From Frateuria_A sp035943815 (GTDB lineage: Bacteria > Pseudomonadota > Gammaproteobacteria > Xanthomonadales > Rhodanobacteraceae): a DNA stretch of 64,000 nucleotides. The stretch's first letter is position 1. Each line of letters opens with the position of its first letter. Of the stretch, positions 1 to 7,530 are shown one piece after another. Where the stretch lies: assembly GCF_035943815.1 (NCBI RefSeq), contig NZ_DASZBU010000013.1, forward strand, positions 1 to 64,000. Direction: 5' to 3'. The notes under the pieces were generated by a model, which saw nothing but the letters and a program-made list of their open reading frames with translations, searched no databases and had not been told where the DNA came from. Position numbers and translations under genes: made by a program.

Positions 1-194
1 ACGAGCAGGGCTCGACCTCGGGGCGTAAGACGGGCATGTTTATGCAGGTTCATCCGGGGCTCCTGGTGTGCTGGTTGGGTCGCACCTCCAGAATCCCGGG
101 ATCGCCCCGGGTGAACAACCTACTGAGAGATCACAGCTAGCCAGATCTGCCCCTTCTCCCCGAGCCCGCTGGGGCAGAAGGGTATGCGGATCGC
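1..194. other. Non-coding stretch with nested complementary segments
   Basis: No convincing protein gene lies here. Several segments are mutually complementary. Bases 48-59 pair with 105-116 (12 pairs, one G-U). GGGCTCG at 8-14 pairs with CGAGCCC at 161-167. CTCGGGG at 17-23 pairs with CCCCGAG at 158-164, which excludes the preceding pairing. CTGCCCC at 147-153 pairs with GGGGCAG at 171-177. This looks like part of a structured RNA or leader whose 5' end may lie outside the window. It did not match 6S, tmRNA, RNase P or a riboswitch that I know, so identity is open and chance pairing in GC-rich DNA is possible. Confidence 0.3.
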
Positions 195-223
195 TTGTCT
201 CCACGAAGGCGTATCGCTATCCT
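195..223 (+). promoter_or_regulatory. Candidate sigma-70 promoter for tRNA-Ser
   Basis: TTGTCT at 195-200 and TATCCT at 218-223 are separated by exactly 17 bases, about 40 bases before the mature tRNA-Ser 5' end. The position fits a short 5' leader removed by RNase P. Prediction from consensus only. Confidence 0.45.
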
Positions 224-265
224 TCCGCTTCTTTGCCGCGCCCTGAGGCCTGGCAGGGAAGATCC

Positions 266-358
266 GGAGAGGTGTCCGAGTGGTTGAAGGAGCACGCCTG
301 GAAAGTGTGTATACGGCTTATCCCCGTATCGCGGGTTCGAATCCCGCCCTCTCCGCCA
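266..358 (+). tRNA. tRNA-Ser (anticodon GGA)
   Basis: A 93-base class II tRNA. Acceptor strands GGAGAGG (from 266) and CCTCTCC (348-354) pair fully, followed by discriminator G and an encoded CCA. The anticodon arm is CACGC-CTGGAAA-GTGTG, giving anticodon GGA, which reads serine UCC/UCU codons. The long variable arm (TATACGGCTTATCCCCGTATC) and T arm (CGGGTTCGAATCCCG) are typical of tRNA-Ser. It sits upstream of the 4.5S RNA gene. Confidence 0.95.
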
Positions 359-574
359 GTTACTGATGTGCGTGCCAGCTGAAGGCTGGCGGAAGTTTGA
401 AAAGAAGCAGGAAGAGAGGGTGGGTGAGAACCCGCTCGGTTCGACGGATTCGCCAGGAGCGAATCCGGACAGCCGAGGGCTGGCCCCGAGCGGAGCGAGG
501 GGTGAGACCCAGGACGGGCCGAACCATCCCGCCTCTCCGCCAGTTTCATATAGGGCGCCAAGCCCAACGTCCAT
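359..574. other. Spacer carrying hairpins and a partial copy of the tRNA-Ser 3' end
   Basis: This spacer separates tRNA-Ser from 4.5S RNA. It holds a hairpin GCCAGC/GCTGGC near 377-393, a perfect GGATTCGC-CAGGA-GCGAATCC hairpin near 447-467, and near 526-545 a near copy of the tRNA 3' end (ATCCCGCC, then TCTCCGCCAGTT, one C shorter than in the tRNA). No open reading frame here is convincing. The partial copy suggests a tRNA-associated repeat or an old attachment-site duplication. Confidence 0.55.
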
Positions 575-684
575 GGTGGCCCCGTCGGTCCCCCCGCGAC
601 GATAGTCCGCAAACCCCGCCAGGTCCGGAAGGAAGCAACGGTAGTGGATGATTCGGGTGCCGGGGTGTGGCTGGCGGGGCCGCC
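575..684 (+). ncRNA. ffs: 4.5S signal recognition particle RNA
   Basis: The conserved SRP core GGTCCGGAAGGAAGCA (Ffh-binding apical domain) is at about 622-637, followed by the symmetric-loop side GGGTGCCGGGGTG. The ends close by a 12-bp helix: GGTGGCCCCGTC (575-586) with GGCGGGGCCGCC (673-684). About 110 nt is normal for bacterial 4.5S RNA. It binds Ffh and targets nascent membrane proteins to FtsY and SecYEG. Location directly before dnaX is common in gammaproteobacteria. Ends are set from the helix and may be off by a few bases. Confidence 0.93.
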
Positions 685-711
685 GCCATTTTGGGGCCCC
701 GACGCGTTCGG

Positions 712-740
712 CTGACTTGCCGGCGTCGACTTGGCACAAT
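712..740 (+). promoter_or_regulatory. Candidate dnaX promoter
   Basis: CTGACT (712-717) and CACAAT (735-740) are spaced by 17 bases, about 25 bases before the dnaX start codon. Each box has one or two departures from consensus, so this is a plausible but unproven start for dnaX-ybaB-recR. Confidence 0.35.
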
Positions 741-765
741 CGTGGTTCGCCCTCAGGTATAGCCC

Positions 766-2445
766 ATGTCCTATCAGGTCCTCGCCCGCAAGTGGCGCCC
801 GCGCAAGTTCGTCGAGCTGGTCGGGCAGGAACACGTGGTGCGCGCGCTGACCAACGCGCTGGACAGCGGGCGCATGCACCATGCCTACCTGTTCACCGGC
901 ACCCGCGGCGTGGGCAAGACCACCATCGCGCGCATCTTCGCCAAGTCGCTCAATTGCGAGCGCGGCGAGTCGGCCGATCCCTGCGGCGAGTGCGCGGTCT
1001 GCACGGCGGTGGACGCGGGCCGCTTCGTCGATCTGCTGGAGATAGACGCGGCCAGCAACACCGGCGTGGACGACGTTCGCGAGGTGATCGAGAACGCGCA
1101 GTACGCTCCGGCCCGCGGCCGCTTCAAGGTGTACCTGGTGGACGAGGTGCACATGCTTTCCAAGCCGGCCTTCAACGCGCTCCTGAAGACGCTTGAGGAA
1201 CCGCCGCCGCACGTGAAGTTCCTGCTCGCCACCACCGACCCGCAGAAGCTGCCGGTGACGGTGCTGTCGCGCTGCCTGAAGTTCAACCTCAAGCGCCTGC
1301 TGCCCGAGCAGATCGCCGGCCAGATGCGTCACATCCTCGACGCCGAGCAGATCGCCTATGAGGACGCCGCCATCGGCGAGCTGGCGCGCGGCGCCGACGG
1401 TTCGCTGCGCGACGGCCTCTCGCTGCTGGACCAGGCGATCGCCTACGGCGGCGGCGCGCTCAAGGCCGACGACGTGCGCGCCATGCTGGGCAGCGTGGCG
1501 CGCGGCCAGGTGCTTGGCGTGCTCGACGCGCTGGCCGAGGGCGAGGGCGCGAGGCTGATGGCCGAGTGCGAGCGCATCGCCTCGTACTCGCCCGACTTCG
1601 GCGGCGTGCTCGACGATCTCGCAGCCACCCTGCACCGCATCCAGCTGATGCAGCTGGTGCCCGGTTACCGCGGCGAGGGTGACGGCGAAGGGGAAGACAC
1701 CCTGGCGGCACTGGCCGAGCGCATGCAGCCGGAGGATGTGCAGCTCTATTACCAGATCGCCACCACCGGTCGTCGCGACCTGGCGCTGGCGCCCGACGCG
1801 CGCACCGGCTTCGAGATGGCGCTGCTGCGCATGCTGGCGTTCCGCCCGGGCGTACCCGGCGAGCCGGCGCCGGCCGAACGTGCGGCGGCTCCCGCGGCCG
1901 CGCCGCGGGCGGCCACGTCCGATATGCCTGCTCCACGCACGCCTGCGGCGCACAGGGAGCCGCCCGCGCCACTTGCAGCCGCCCCGGCCCCTCCCGAGAT
2001 GGTGCCATCCGCAGCCAGTGCTCCGGCCGCGCGCGCTCCGCTGGCGACCGATGCCCGTGGCCTGCCGCGCTGGGACGCGCTGATCGAACAGGCCGGCCTG
2101 CGCGGTCCGCTCGGACAGCTGGCCAGGAACGCCGCATTGCGCGAACGCGACGGCAGCACGCTGGTGCTGGCGCTGCAGCCGGCGCACATGCATCTGGCCG
2201 TCGAGCCGATGGTCGGCCAGATGGCCGACCGCATCGGCGACGTGCTGGGCGAGCGCATCAAGCTGCGCTTCGTCGCCGACACCCAGGGCGCCAGCGAGAC
2301 GCCTGCCGCGCGCGCCGCCTCGGCCCGGGAAAGCGCGCAGAGCGCTGCCGAGCAGGCGATCGAGGACGACCCGCTGGTGCAGTCGCTCAAACGCGACTTC
2401 GGCGCCCGTGTGGTGCCGCAATCGATCAAACCCATCGAAAGTTGA
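766..2445 (+). CDS. dnaX: DNA polymerase III subunit gamma/tau
   Basis: Clamp-loader ATPase of the replicative polymerase, 559 aa. The AAA+ core shows Walker A GTRGVGKT at 45-52, zinc-binding cysteines near 64, 73, 76 and 79, Walker B LVDEVH at 125-130 and the sensor SRC at 168-170. Domain III is followed by a Pro/Ala-rich linker at about 365-425 and a tau-like C-terminal region (domains IV-V), which in the family contacts DnaB and the polymerase core. I saw no A-AAA-AAG slippery heptamer of the E. coli type, so a programmed-frameshift gamma form is not predicted. The next gene, ybaB, starts 14 bases after the stop. Confidence 0.97.
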   Translation: MSYQVLARKWRPRKFVELVGQEHVVRALTNALDSGRMHHAYLFTGTRGVGKTTIARIFAKSLNCERGESADPCGECAVCTAVDAGRFVDLLEIDAASNTGVDDVREVIENAQYAPARGRFKVYLVDEVHMLSKPAFNALLKTLEEPPPHVKFLLATTDPQKLPVTVLSRCLKFNLKRLLPEQIAGQMRHILDAEQIAYEDAAIGELARGADGSLRDGLSLLDQAIAYGGGALKADDVRAMLGSVARGQVLGVLDALAEGEGARLMAECERIASYSPDFGGVLDDLAATLHRIQLMQLVPGYRGEGDGEGEDTLAALAERMQPEDVQLYYQIATTGRRDLALAPDARTGFEMALLRMLAFRPGVPGEPAPAERAAAPAAAPRAATSDMPAPRTPAAHREPPAPLAAAPAPPEMVPSAASAPAARAPLATDARGLPRWDALIEQAGLRGPLGQLARNAALRERDGSTLVLALQPAHMHLAVEPMVGQMADRIGDVLGERIKLRFVADTQGASETPAARAASARESAQSAAEQAIEDDPLVQSLKRDFGARVVPQSIKPIES

Positions 2446-2458
2446 GTGGAGTAGTGCC

Positions 2459-2782
2459 ATGAGAGGTCAGATCGGCCAGCTGATGCAGCAGGCCCAGCGC
2501 ATGCAGGAAGACATGAAGCGTGCGCAGGAAGAGATCGCGAAGATGGAAGTCACCGGCAGCGCCGGCGGCGGCCTGGTCACCGTACTGATGACCGGTGCGC
2601 ACGAGGTGCGCCGCGTGCAGATCGACCGCAAGCTGTTCGCGGACGACCCGGAGATGGCCGAAGACCTGGTCGCCGCCGCCGTCAACGACGCGGTCAACAA
2701 GGTCGCCGAGGCCAGCCGCAGCAAGCTCGGCGGCGTGACCGCCGGCATGAGCTTGCCGCCCGGCTTCAAGATGCCGTTCTGA
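2459..2782 (+). CDS. ybaB: YbaB/EbfC family nucleoid-associated protein
   Basis: A 107-aa protein starting MRGQIGQLMQQAQRMQ. The N-terminal amphipathic helix, the central GxAGGGLV segment and the DLVAAAVNDAVNKV helix are family hallmarks. YbaB/EbfC forms dimers that bind DNA and is classically encoded between dnaX and recR, as here. The ATG at 2459 was preferred over an in-frame extension into dnaX because it gives the normal length and begins with the conserved MxxQIGQLMQQA-type sequence. Its exact cellular role remains unsettled in the literature. Confidence 0.95.
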   Translation: MRGQIGQLMQQAQRMQEDMKRAQEEIAKMEVTGSAGGGLVTVLMTGAHEVRRVQIDRKLFADDPEMAEDLVAAAVNDAVNKVAEASRSKLGGVTAGMSLPPGFKMPF

Positions 2783-2850
2783 GCCGGTATTCGTGTTCGT
2801 GACGGCGTGCAGTCCCGCTTTTGCGAATCCCGTACGGTGAATCCGAAACC

Positions 2851-3450
2851 ATGACCGGCTCCCCCCTTCTCGCCGATCTCATCGAGGCACTGCGCTGCCT
2901 GCCTGGCGTCGGCGGCAAGAGTGCGCAGCGGATGGCTTTCCATCTGCTCGAGCGCGAACGCGCCCGCGGCCTGAAGCTGGCAGGGGTGCTGCGCGAGGCG
3001 ATGGAGCGCATCGGCAATTGCACGCGCTGCCGCAATTTCAGCGAGGAGCAGGTATGCGCGCTGTGCGCGAGCGCCAGCCGCGACCGCCACGTGCTGTGCG
3101 TGGTCGAATCGCCGACGGATCTTGCGGCCATCGAACAGGCGACCGGTTACCGCGGGCAATATTTCGTGCTGCTGGGGCGGTTGTCGCCGCTCGATGGCCT
3201 CGGTCCGGAGGAACTTGGCCTGGCTCAGCTGAGCGCGCGCCTGGGCGAAGGCGAGATCGAAGAGATGATCATCGCCACCAATCCCACCGTCGAGGGCGAA
3301 GCTACCGCGCACTACCTGGCGCAACTGGCCCGCGCCGGCGGGGTGAAGCCGACCCGCCTGGCCCACGGCGTGCCGCTGGGCGGTGAACTCGAATACGTCG
3401 ACCGCGGCACGCTTGCGCACGCTTTCGGCAGCCGCCAGGCGCTGGAATGA
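2851..3450 (+). CDS. recR: Recombination mediator RecR
   Basis: A 199-aa RecR. It has an N-terminal helix-hairpin-helix (LPGVGGKSAQRMAFHLL, 17-33), a zinc finger with Cys 57, 60, 69 and 72, and a Toprim domain beginning VLCVVESPTD (81-90) with the conserved NPTVEGEATA segment. RecR acts with RecF and RecO to load RecA at single-strand gaps. The start at 2851 gives the usual family length; an upstream in-frame TTG at 2821 would add ten non-conserved residues. It follows ybaB after 68 bases and is probably cotranscribed with it. Confidence 0.96.
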   Translation: MTGSPLLADLIEALRCLPGVGGKSAQRMAFHLLERERARGLKLAGVLREAMERIGNCTRCRNFSEEQVCALCASASRDRHVLCVVESPTDLAAIEQATGYRGQYFVLLGRLSPLDGLGPEELGLAQLSARLGEGEIEEMIIATNPTVEGEATAHYLAQLARAGGVKPTRLAHGVPLGGELEYVDRGTLAHAFGSRQALE

Positions 3451-3530
3451 GCCGATGGCCAGGTTCCGGCTGAGCGCGACACGCTCGCAGGGTATGCTGC
3501 TGCGCCTGTGAATCCGCGCGAGGACTGGAC

Positions 3531-3875
3531 ATGGGCGATACGATTTTCGGCAAGATCCTCCGGCGGGAGATCCCGGCGGACATCGTCTACGAGAACGACG
3601 ATGTGGTCGGCTTCCGCGACCTGAACCCCCAGGCGCCGGTGCACGTGCTGTTCGTTCCCAAGCAGCCGCTGCCGACGCTGGACGACGCACGGCCGGAAGA
3701 CGCGGAACTGCTCGGCAAGGTGCTGCTCGCCGCGGCCGACTACGCCAGGCGGGAGGGGGTAGCGGAGCAGGGCTACCGGACGGTGATCAACTGCAACGAG
3801 CACGGCGGGCAGACGGTGTTCCACCTGCATGTGCACCTGCTGGCAGGCCGTCGCATGAGCTGGCCGCCGGGCTGA
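3531..3875 (+). CDS. HIT-family histidine triad nucleotide-binding protein
   Basis: A 114-aa HIT protein of the HINT type (YcfF/HinT-like). The signature HLHVHLL with His 98, 100 and 102 is present; the middle histidines form the catalytic triad that hydrolyses nucleoside phosphoramidates. The N-terminal FGKILRREIPADIVYEND is typical of HINT. It is followed by a strong hairpin with T-runs on both strands. The natural substrate cannot be told from sequence. Confidence 0.95.
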   Translation: MGDTIFGKILRREIPADIVYENDDVVGFRDLNPQAPVHVLFVPKQPLPTLDDARPEDAELLGKVLLAAADYARREGVAEQGYRTVINCNEHGGQTVFHLHVHLLAGRRMSWPPG

Positions 3876-3892
3876 TCTGTCCGACCGACAAT

Positions 3893-3922
3893 GAAAAACG
3901 CCGGCACGTGGCCGGCGTTTTT
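3893..3922. terminator. Bidirectional intrinsic terminator
   Basis: AAAAACGCCGGC, a short loop, then GGCCGGCGTTTTT form a GC-rich stem flanked by A and T runs. It lies between the HIT gene (plus) and the convergent Slp gene (minus), so it can end transcripts from both sides. Confidence 0.85.
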
Positions 3923-3941
3923 CCGTACGAGACGCTTGTCT

Positions 3942-4544
3942 TTATTTGCCGCTCGGCTTGGGCGCGGGCGCCGGAACCGGCGCCGGCCGCACCACGATCA
4001 CCCGCGGGCGGTTCCAGAACGGATCGCCCCACGGACCCCAGTACGGACCCCAGCCCGGACCCCAGAACGGATCGTAGTAACCCGGCGGATAGCTGACGGT
4101 CACCGGGCGCTTGGGCCACAGATAGACCACGTCGGCTTCCACGCGCGGGTAGGCGTAGTCGTAGTCACCCACCTTCTTGGTCACGGTGCCGTGCAGCGTG
4201 CCGGTGACGGTCAACTCGCGTCCGCGGGTAAATACCTCCGGATCGTAGAAACCCTCGTGGCAGGCGACGAAGCGGCCTTCGGTCGCGCCGCTGGTGCCCG
4301 TCTGCGGCCGCGCCTGGTTGTCCAGCGGGCGCGAGAGCACGTAGAAGCAGGTCTGCTGTGGGCCGGGTTCGGTCGAGATGATCTCGCCACCCCAACGCAC
4401 CTTGGCGCCGCCGGCGCCGCCCTGCTGGGCGCCCGCGGTGGTCACGTTGGAGTAAGTGCCCTGCAGCGGCTGGGGCACCGTTGCGCAGGCGGTCAGCAGG
4501 CCAAGGGCGGTAGCCAGGGCCAGAGGGCGATAAGGAACGGACAT
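3942..4544 (-). CDS. Slp-family outer membrane lipoprotein
   Basis: A 200-aa predicted lipoprotein. The start at 4544 has a good ribosome site (GGGAGA) and yields a lipoprotein signal peptide ending LLTAC with Cys 20 as the lipidated residue. The body contains VRWGGEIIST and the VTGTLHGTVTKKVGDYDYAYPRV region typical of Slp, a starvation-inducible outer membrane lipoprotein family. The C-terminus is rich in Gly, Trp, Tyr and Pro and is encoded partly by short tandem DNA repeats. It lies 48 bases after tgpA on the same strand and may be cotranscribed, though a functional link is not known. Confidence 0.85.
   Translation of the reverse strand: MSVPYRPLALATALGLLTACATVPQPLQGTYSNVTTAGAQQGGAGGAKVRWGGEIISTEPGPQQTCFYVLSRPLDNQARPQTGTSGATEGRFVACHEGFYDPEVFTRGRELTVTGTLHGTVTKKVGDYDYAYPRVEADVVYLWPKRPVTVSYPPGYYDPFWGPGWGPYWGPWGDPFWNRPRVIVVRPAPVPAPAPKPSGK
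4032..4067. repeat. Three tandem 12-bp units inside the Slp gene
   Basis: The units CGGACCCCAGTA, CGGACCCCAGCC and CGGACCCCAGAA lie head to tail. On the coding strand they encode the repeated Trp-Gly-Pro pattern (FWGPGWGPYWGP). Such units can gain or lose copies without shifting frame. Confidence 0.9.
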
Positions 4545-4592
4545 GGTGGTTCTCCCTGGGATAACGGTCGCGTAAGGCGACCGCGTCGACAT

Positions 4593-6605
4593 TCATTTGA
4601 CCACGCGCCGCGGCCGGAATTCCCGTACCGCTCGCTGGAACCGTCGCAGCAATTCAGGCGAGGGTTCGTCGCTGGCATAGCGCAATTCGAGATAGCGCTT
4701 CATCAGTAGCTCCAGTTCGCTGCGTTGTGCAGGCAGGGCGCGGGCCGCGCGACGCAGGTAATGCTGGGGCCCTTCGCTGCGACGGCGCGTGACGCCGCAA
4801 CGGCCGAGCTTGGCCTCCAGCCGGCGCAGCGCCTGCCGCAACGGCTCGGGCCGCTCGTGCCGCCAGAGCGCCCAGCCCACGCCCAGCGCGACGAACAAGG
4901 CCGTACCGACCGCGAGCAGCAGGCCCAGCGTGGCCGTACCGGTTTCCTGTATGCCGAACGATGTGAGCAGGCCGCGCTGGCGCAGTGCATCGAAACCGAT
5001 AACGCCTTCGGTCCACCAGTGGTTGACCACGTCCCAGCGGTTGCGCAGCCCCGCCAGCCAACCGCTCTGCGCCCAGCCCAGCTGATTGCCGGCGGCGGCC
5101 GCGGCGCCCAGGCTGACCCGTTCGGGCCTTACCGCGGCGGTGGGGTCGACCCGCACCCAGCCACGCCCGTCCAGCCACACTTCGCTCCACGCGTGTGCGT
5201 CGGACTGGCGCACCAGCAGGTAGTCGCCCAGCGCGTTCCAGTAGCCGCCCTGGTAGCCGGTGACCACGCGGGCGGGGATGCCGGCCGCGCGCATCAGCAC
5301 GGTGAAGGACGAGGCGTAGTGCTCGCAGAATCCCTCGCGCGTGCCGAACAGGAAATCGTCCACGGCGTCGCGGCCCAGCGGCGCGGGCGCCAGCGTGTAG
5401 CGGAAGCCGCCGTCGTGGAACAGCGCCAGCGCCGCCCTCACGATCGCCGGGTCGTCCTGGCCGTAGCGCGCGCGCCATTGCGCGGCCAGCGCCTGCGTGC
5501 GCGGATTGAATCCCCGCGGCAGGCGCAGCGCGAGGCTACGGGCGGTCTGCGGCAGCTGCGCCTGGAGCCGGTAGCGCACGGCCGAGCGCATGGCGTAATG
5601 CAAGGGTTCGCGCACCGGTTGGTCGGCGAAGACCTCGCGGTCGGGGCTGAGCCGCGCGTCGGCCGGCGCGTCCAGGGGCACGTCCAGGGCCGGCAGCACG
5701 GTGCGGTCGCTCGGTTCCAGGTCGATCCGGTAGCTCGCGCTGGTGGCCGCTTCCACCGTTTCGGCCGGCCGGGCTCGGCCGTCGGCCTCGCGCCACTGCG
5801 CGTGTTCCCAACTGCGCCCGTCGTAGAGCCACATTACGTAGGCGCGGAAGTAACGCTGTTCGGGCGCCGGCGGGGGGGCGTCGAACGTGACCCGCATGGC
5901 CGGGCGATCGTCGGTCAGCAGGTCGGTGAAGTTGCCCGGCGACATGCGCTCGCTCAGGCCGGTGCGCGATTCGGCGGGGTTGGGCGCACCCCACAGGGGC
6001 GAGCTGAGCCGTGGCACCAGGGCAAAGGCGAGCAGGGCCAGCGGCACGGCCGCCAGGAGCAGCGTGAGGCCTGGCACGAGCGCCTGCGGAAGGGCGGTGG
6101 CTGGCTGGGCCGGCTCCAGCGCCCGCAGCGTGGCCAGCGCCGGCAACAGGCCGAGCGCCACGACCAGGGTCGCAACCAGGCCCTGATCAAACAGCAGTGC
6201 CGCCATCAGACCGAAGCAGGCGAAGCTGACCCCCACGCGCGCATCGCGCGGCGTCTCGCTCTCCAGCAGCTTGAGCACCAGCAGGCCCACGGCCAACGCC
6301 GAGCCCGGCTCGCGGCCGAAGATCGTGCCGTAGCTGAAGACCACCGCGACCGCGAGCAGGCCGATCAGCGGCAGCTTGAGCAGCAGCGGCGAGCGCGCGC
6401 CGTGGCGGCGGCGCTGCCACCAGCGCACGGCCAGGACGATCGCCAGGGCGGCGGTGAGCCACCACGGCAGGTGGCCTGCATGCACGCCGAGCACGCAGGC
6501 CATGGTCAGGCTGAGCAGGTCGAACGCGCGGGCGTCCAGCCGCTGATCGATCGAACGACGGCGCCCTGGCCCGATCACGGCAGCGAGGCCAGTGCGCTCA
6601 TGCAT
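4593..6605 (-). CDS. tgpA: TgpA-type membrane transglutaminase
   Basis: About 670 aa: an N-terminal block of hydrophobic helices (residues about 25-200), a periplasmic transglutaminase-like domain and one more membrane segment near 555-575 before a cytoplasmic tail. The catalytic triad is visible: Cys 427 in EGFCEHYA, His 471 in SDAHAWSEVW and Asp 487 in RVDPTAA. TgpA of Pseudomonas aeruginosa is the characterised relative and is essential there; its substrate is unclear. The ATG at 6605 overlaps the DUF58 gene by 31 bases. A GTG at 6578 overlapping that gene's TGA is an equally credible start. moxR-DUF58-tgpA form one operon. Confidence 0.93.
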   Translation of the reverse strand: MHERTGLAAVIGPGRRRSIDQRLDARAFDLLSLTMACVLGVHAGHLPWWLTAALAIVLAVRWWQRRRHGARSPLLLKLPLIGLLAVAVVFSYGTIFGREPGSALAVGLLVLKLLESETPRDARVGVSFACFGLMAALLFDQGLVATLVVALGLLPALATLRALEPAQPATALPQALVPGLTLLLAAVPLALLAFALVPRLSSPLWGAPNPAESRTGLSERMSPGNFTDLLTDDRPAMRVTFDAPPPAPEQRYFRAYVMWLYDGRSWEHAQWREADGRARPAETVEAATSASYRIDLEPSDRTVLPALDVPLDAPADARLSPDREVFADQPVREPLHYAMRSAVRYRLQAQLPQTARSLALRLPRGFNPRTQALAAQWRARYGQDDPAIVRAALALFHDGGFRYTLAPAPLGRDAVDDFLFGTREGFCEHYASSFTVLMRAAGIPARVVTGYQGGYWNALGDYLLVRQSDAHAWSEVWLDGRGWVRVDPTAAVRPERVSLGAAAAAGNQLGWAQSGWLAGLRNRWDVVNHWWTEGVIGFDALRQRGLLTSFGIQETGTATLGLLLAVGTALFVALGVGWALWRHERPEPLRQALRRLEAKLGRCGVTRRRSEGPQHYLRRAARALPAQRSELELLMKRYLELRYASDEPSPELLRRFQRAVREFRPRRVVK

Positions 6606-7528
6606 CGCGCGTAGTGGCCCGGGCCGCTGCCCACCTCGATCGGCTGGCCAGGCAGCCACAGGCTGTGGCGGCGCCCCTGCGCATGGGCCTCGCCCAGCCA
6701 GCGGGCGAGCCGGGCGATACGCGCCTCCGTGTCCATGCCGTCCAGTTCGCGCCAGTCCAGGCGCCATTCGGGCCGCGATTCGGGTTGCTCGAAATCCTTG
6801 CTGAGCAATTGCCCCAGGCGTGCGCTGGCTTTCCACGCGATGTGCTTGCGCGGGTCGCCGCTGCGGTAGTCGCGCAAGGCCGCAAGGTCTTCGCCGTGGT
6901 GCAGGCGTGGGCGCAGGCCCTCATCGGCCGGCAGGCGTGGCGGCGGGCCGCCGTCCTCGGGTCGCGGCCATACCAGCACCGACTGCTCCGGATGCAGCCA
7001 GCTCCACGCGCGGAACAGTCCCAGCGGCCAGGTGGTCCACACGCGCAGCCGCGGCAGTGGTTGCCAGCCGCGCTTGACGGTGGCCAGCGGCAAGGTGACG
7101 TTGGCCTTGCCGGAGGCGTCGACGGCGAACGCCTGGCAGGTGGCGCCCAGGTCCACGCGGATCGCGCTGCGCGCCCTGGCCGACTCAAACTCCAGGGTCA
7201 GCGCGAGCATCTCGCCGGCGATCGCCTGGCCGGCACGTACGCCGGTCAGGGCGAGGCCGTCGAGCGCGCGGAAGGCGATCAGCATGCTCGCCGCGCCGGC
7301 CGCGCCGAGCATGCAGGTAAGCAGCAAGGCGGCGTTGTTGGCGTAGTTGAGTGAACCGACCAGCATCACCAGCAGCAGGATCGTGAAGCCGACGCCGAAA
7401 CCGGTGGGTACGATGTAGATGCGCCTGCGGTGCAGTTCGATCGGCATGGGCTCGGCCCGCCGGAAACGGGTCAGCGCGGGCAGCCGGCGCTCGGCCAGCT
7501 GCTGCAGGCGGCGCAGGGCGTCGCGCAC
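6575..7528 (-). CDS. DUF58 domain protein
   Basis: A 317-aa protein with two adjacent membrane segments at about 40-85 (IVPTGFGVGFTILLLVML and AALLLTCMLGAAGAASML) and the DUF58 signature RDYRSGDPRKHIAWKASARLG near 220-240. DUF58 proteins are regularly encoded next to MoxR ATPases and often carry a von Willebrand-like fold; their function is not established. The start is a GTG two bases after the moxR stop, indicating translational coupling. An internal ATG (MPIELHRRR, residue 28) is a possible alternative. Confidence 0.92.
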   Translation of the reverse strand: MRDALRRLQQLAERRLPALTRFRRAEPMPIELHRRRIYIVPTGFGVGFTILLLVMLVGSLNYANNAALLLTCMLGAAGAASMLIAFRALDGLALTGVRAGQAIAGEMLALTLEFESARARSAIRVDLGATCQAFAVDASGKANVTLPLATVKRGWQPLPRLRVWTTWPLGLFRAWSWLHPEQSVLVWPRPEDGGPPPRLPADEGLRPRLHHGEDLAALRDYRSGDPRKHIAWKASARLGQLLSKDFEQPESRPEWRLDWRELDGMDTEARIARLARWLGEAHAQGRRHSLWLPGQPIEVGSGPGHYARCMSALASLP

Positions 7529-7530
7529 GC

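Noticed and set aside
766..2445. Programmed frameshift in dnaX to produce gamma
   Set aside because: No A-AAA-AAG or similar slippery run with a downstream hairpin was seen in the region after domain III.
217..2460. Long open frame (747 codons) on the minus strand opposite dnaX
   Set aside because: Shadow of dnaX in GC-rich DNA. The translation is Arg/Gly/Ala/His-rich with no recognisable domain, and it runs through 4.5S RNA and tRNA-Ser.
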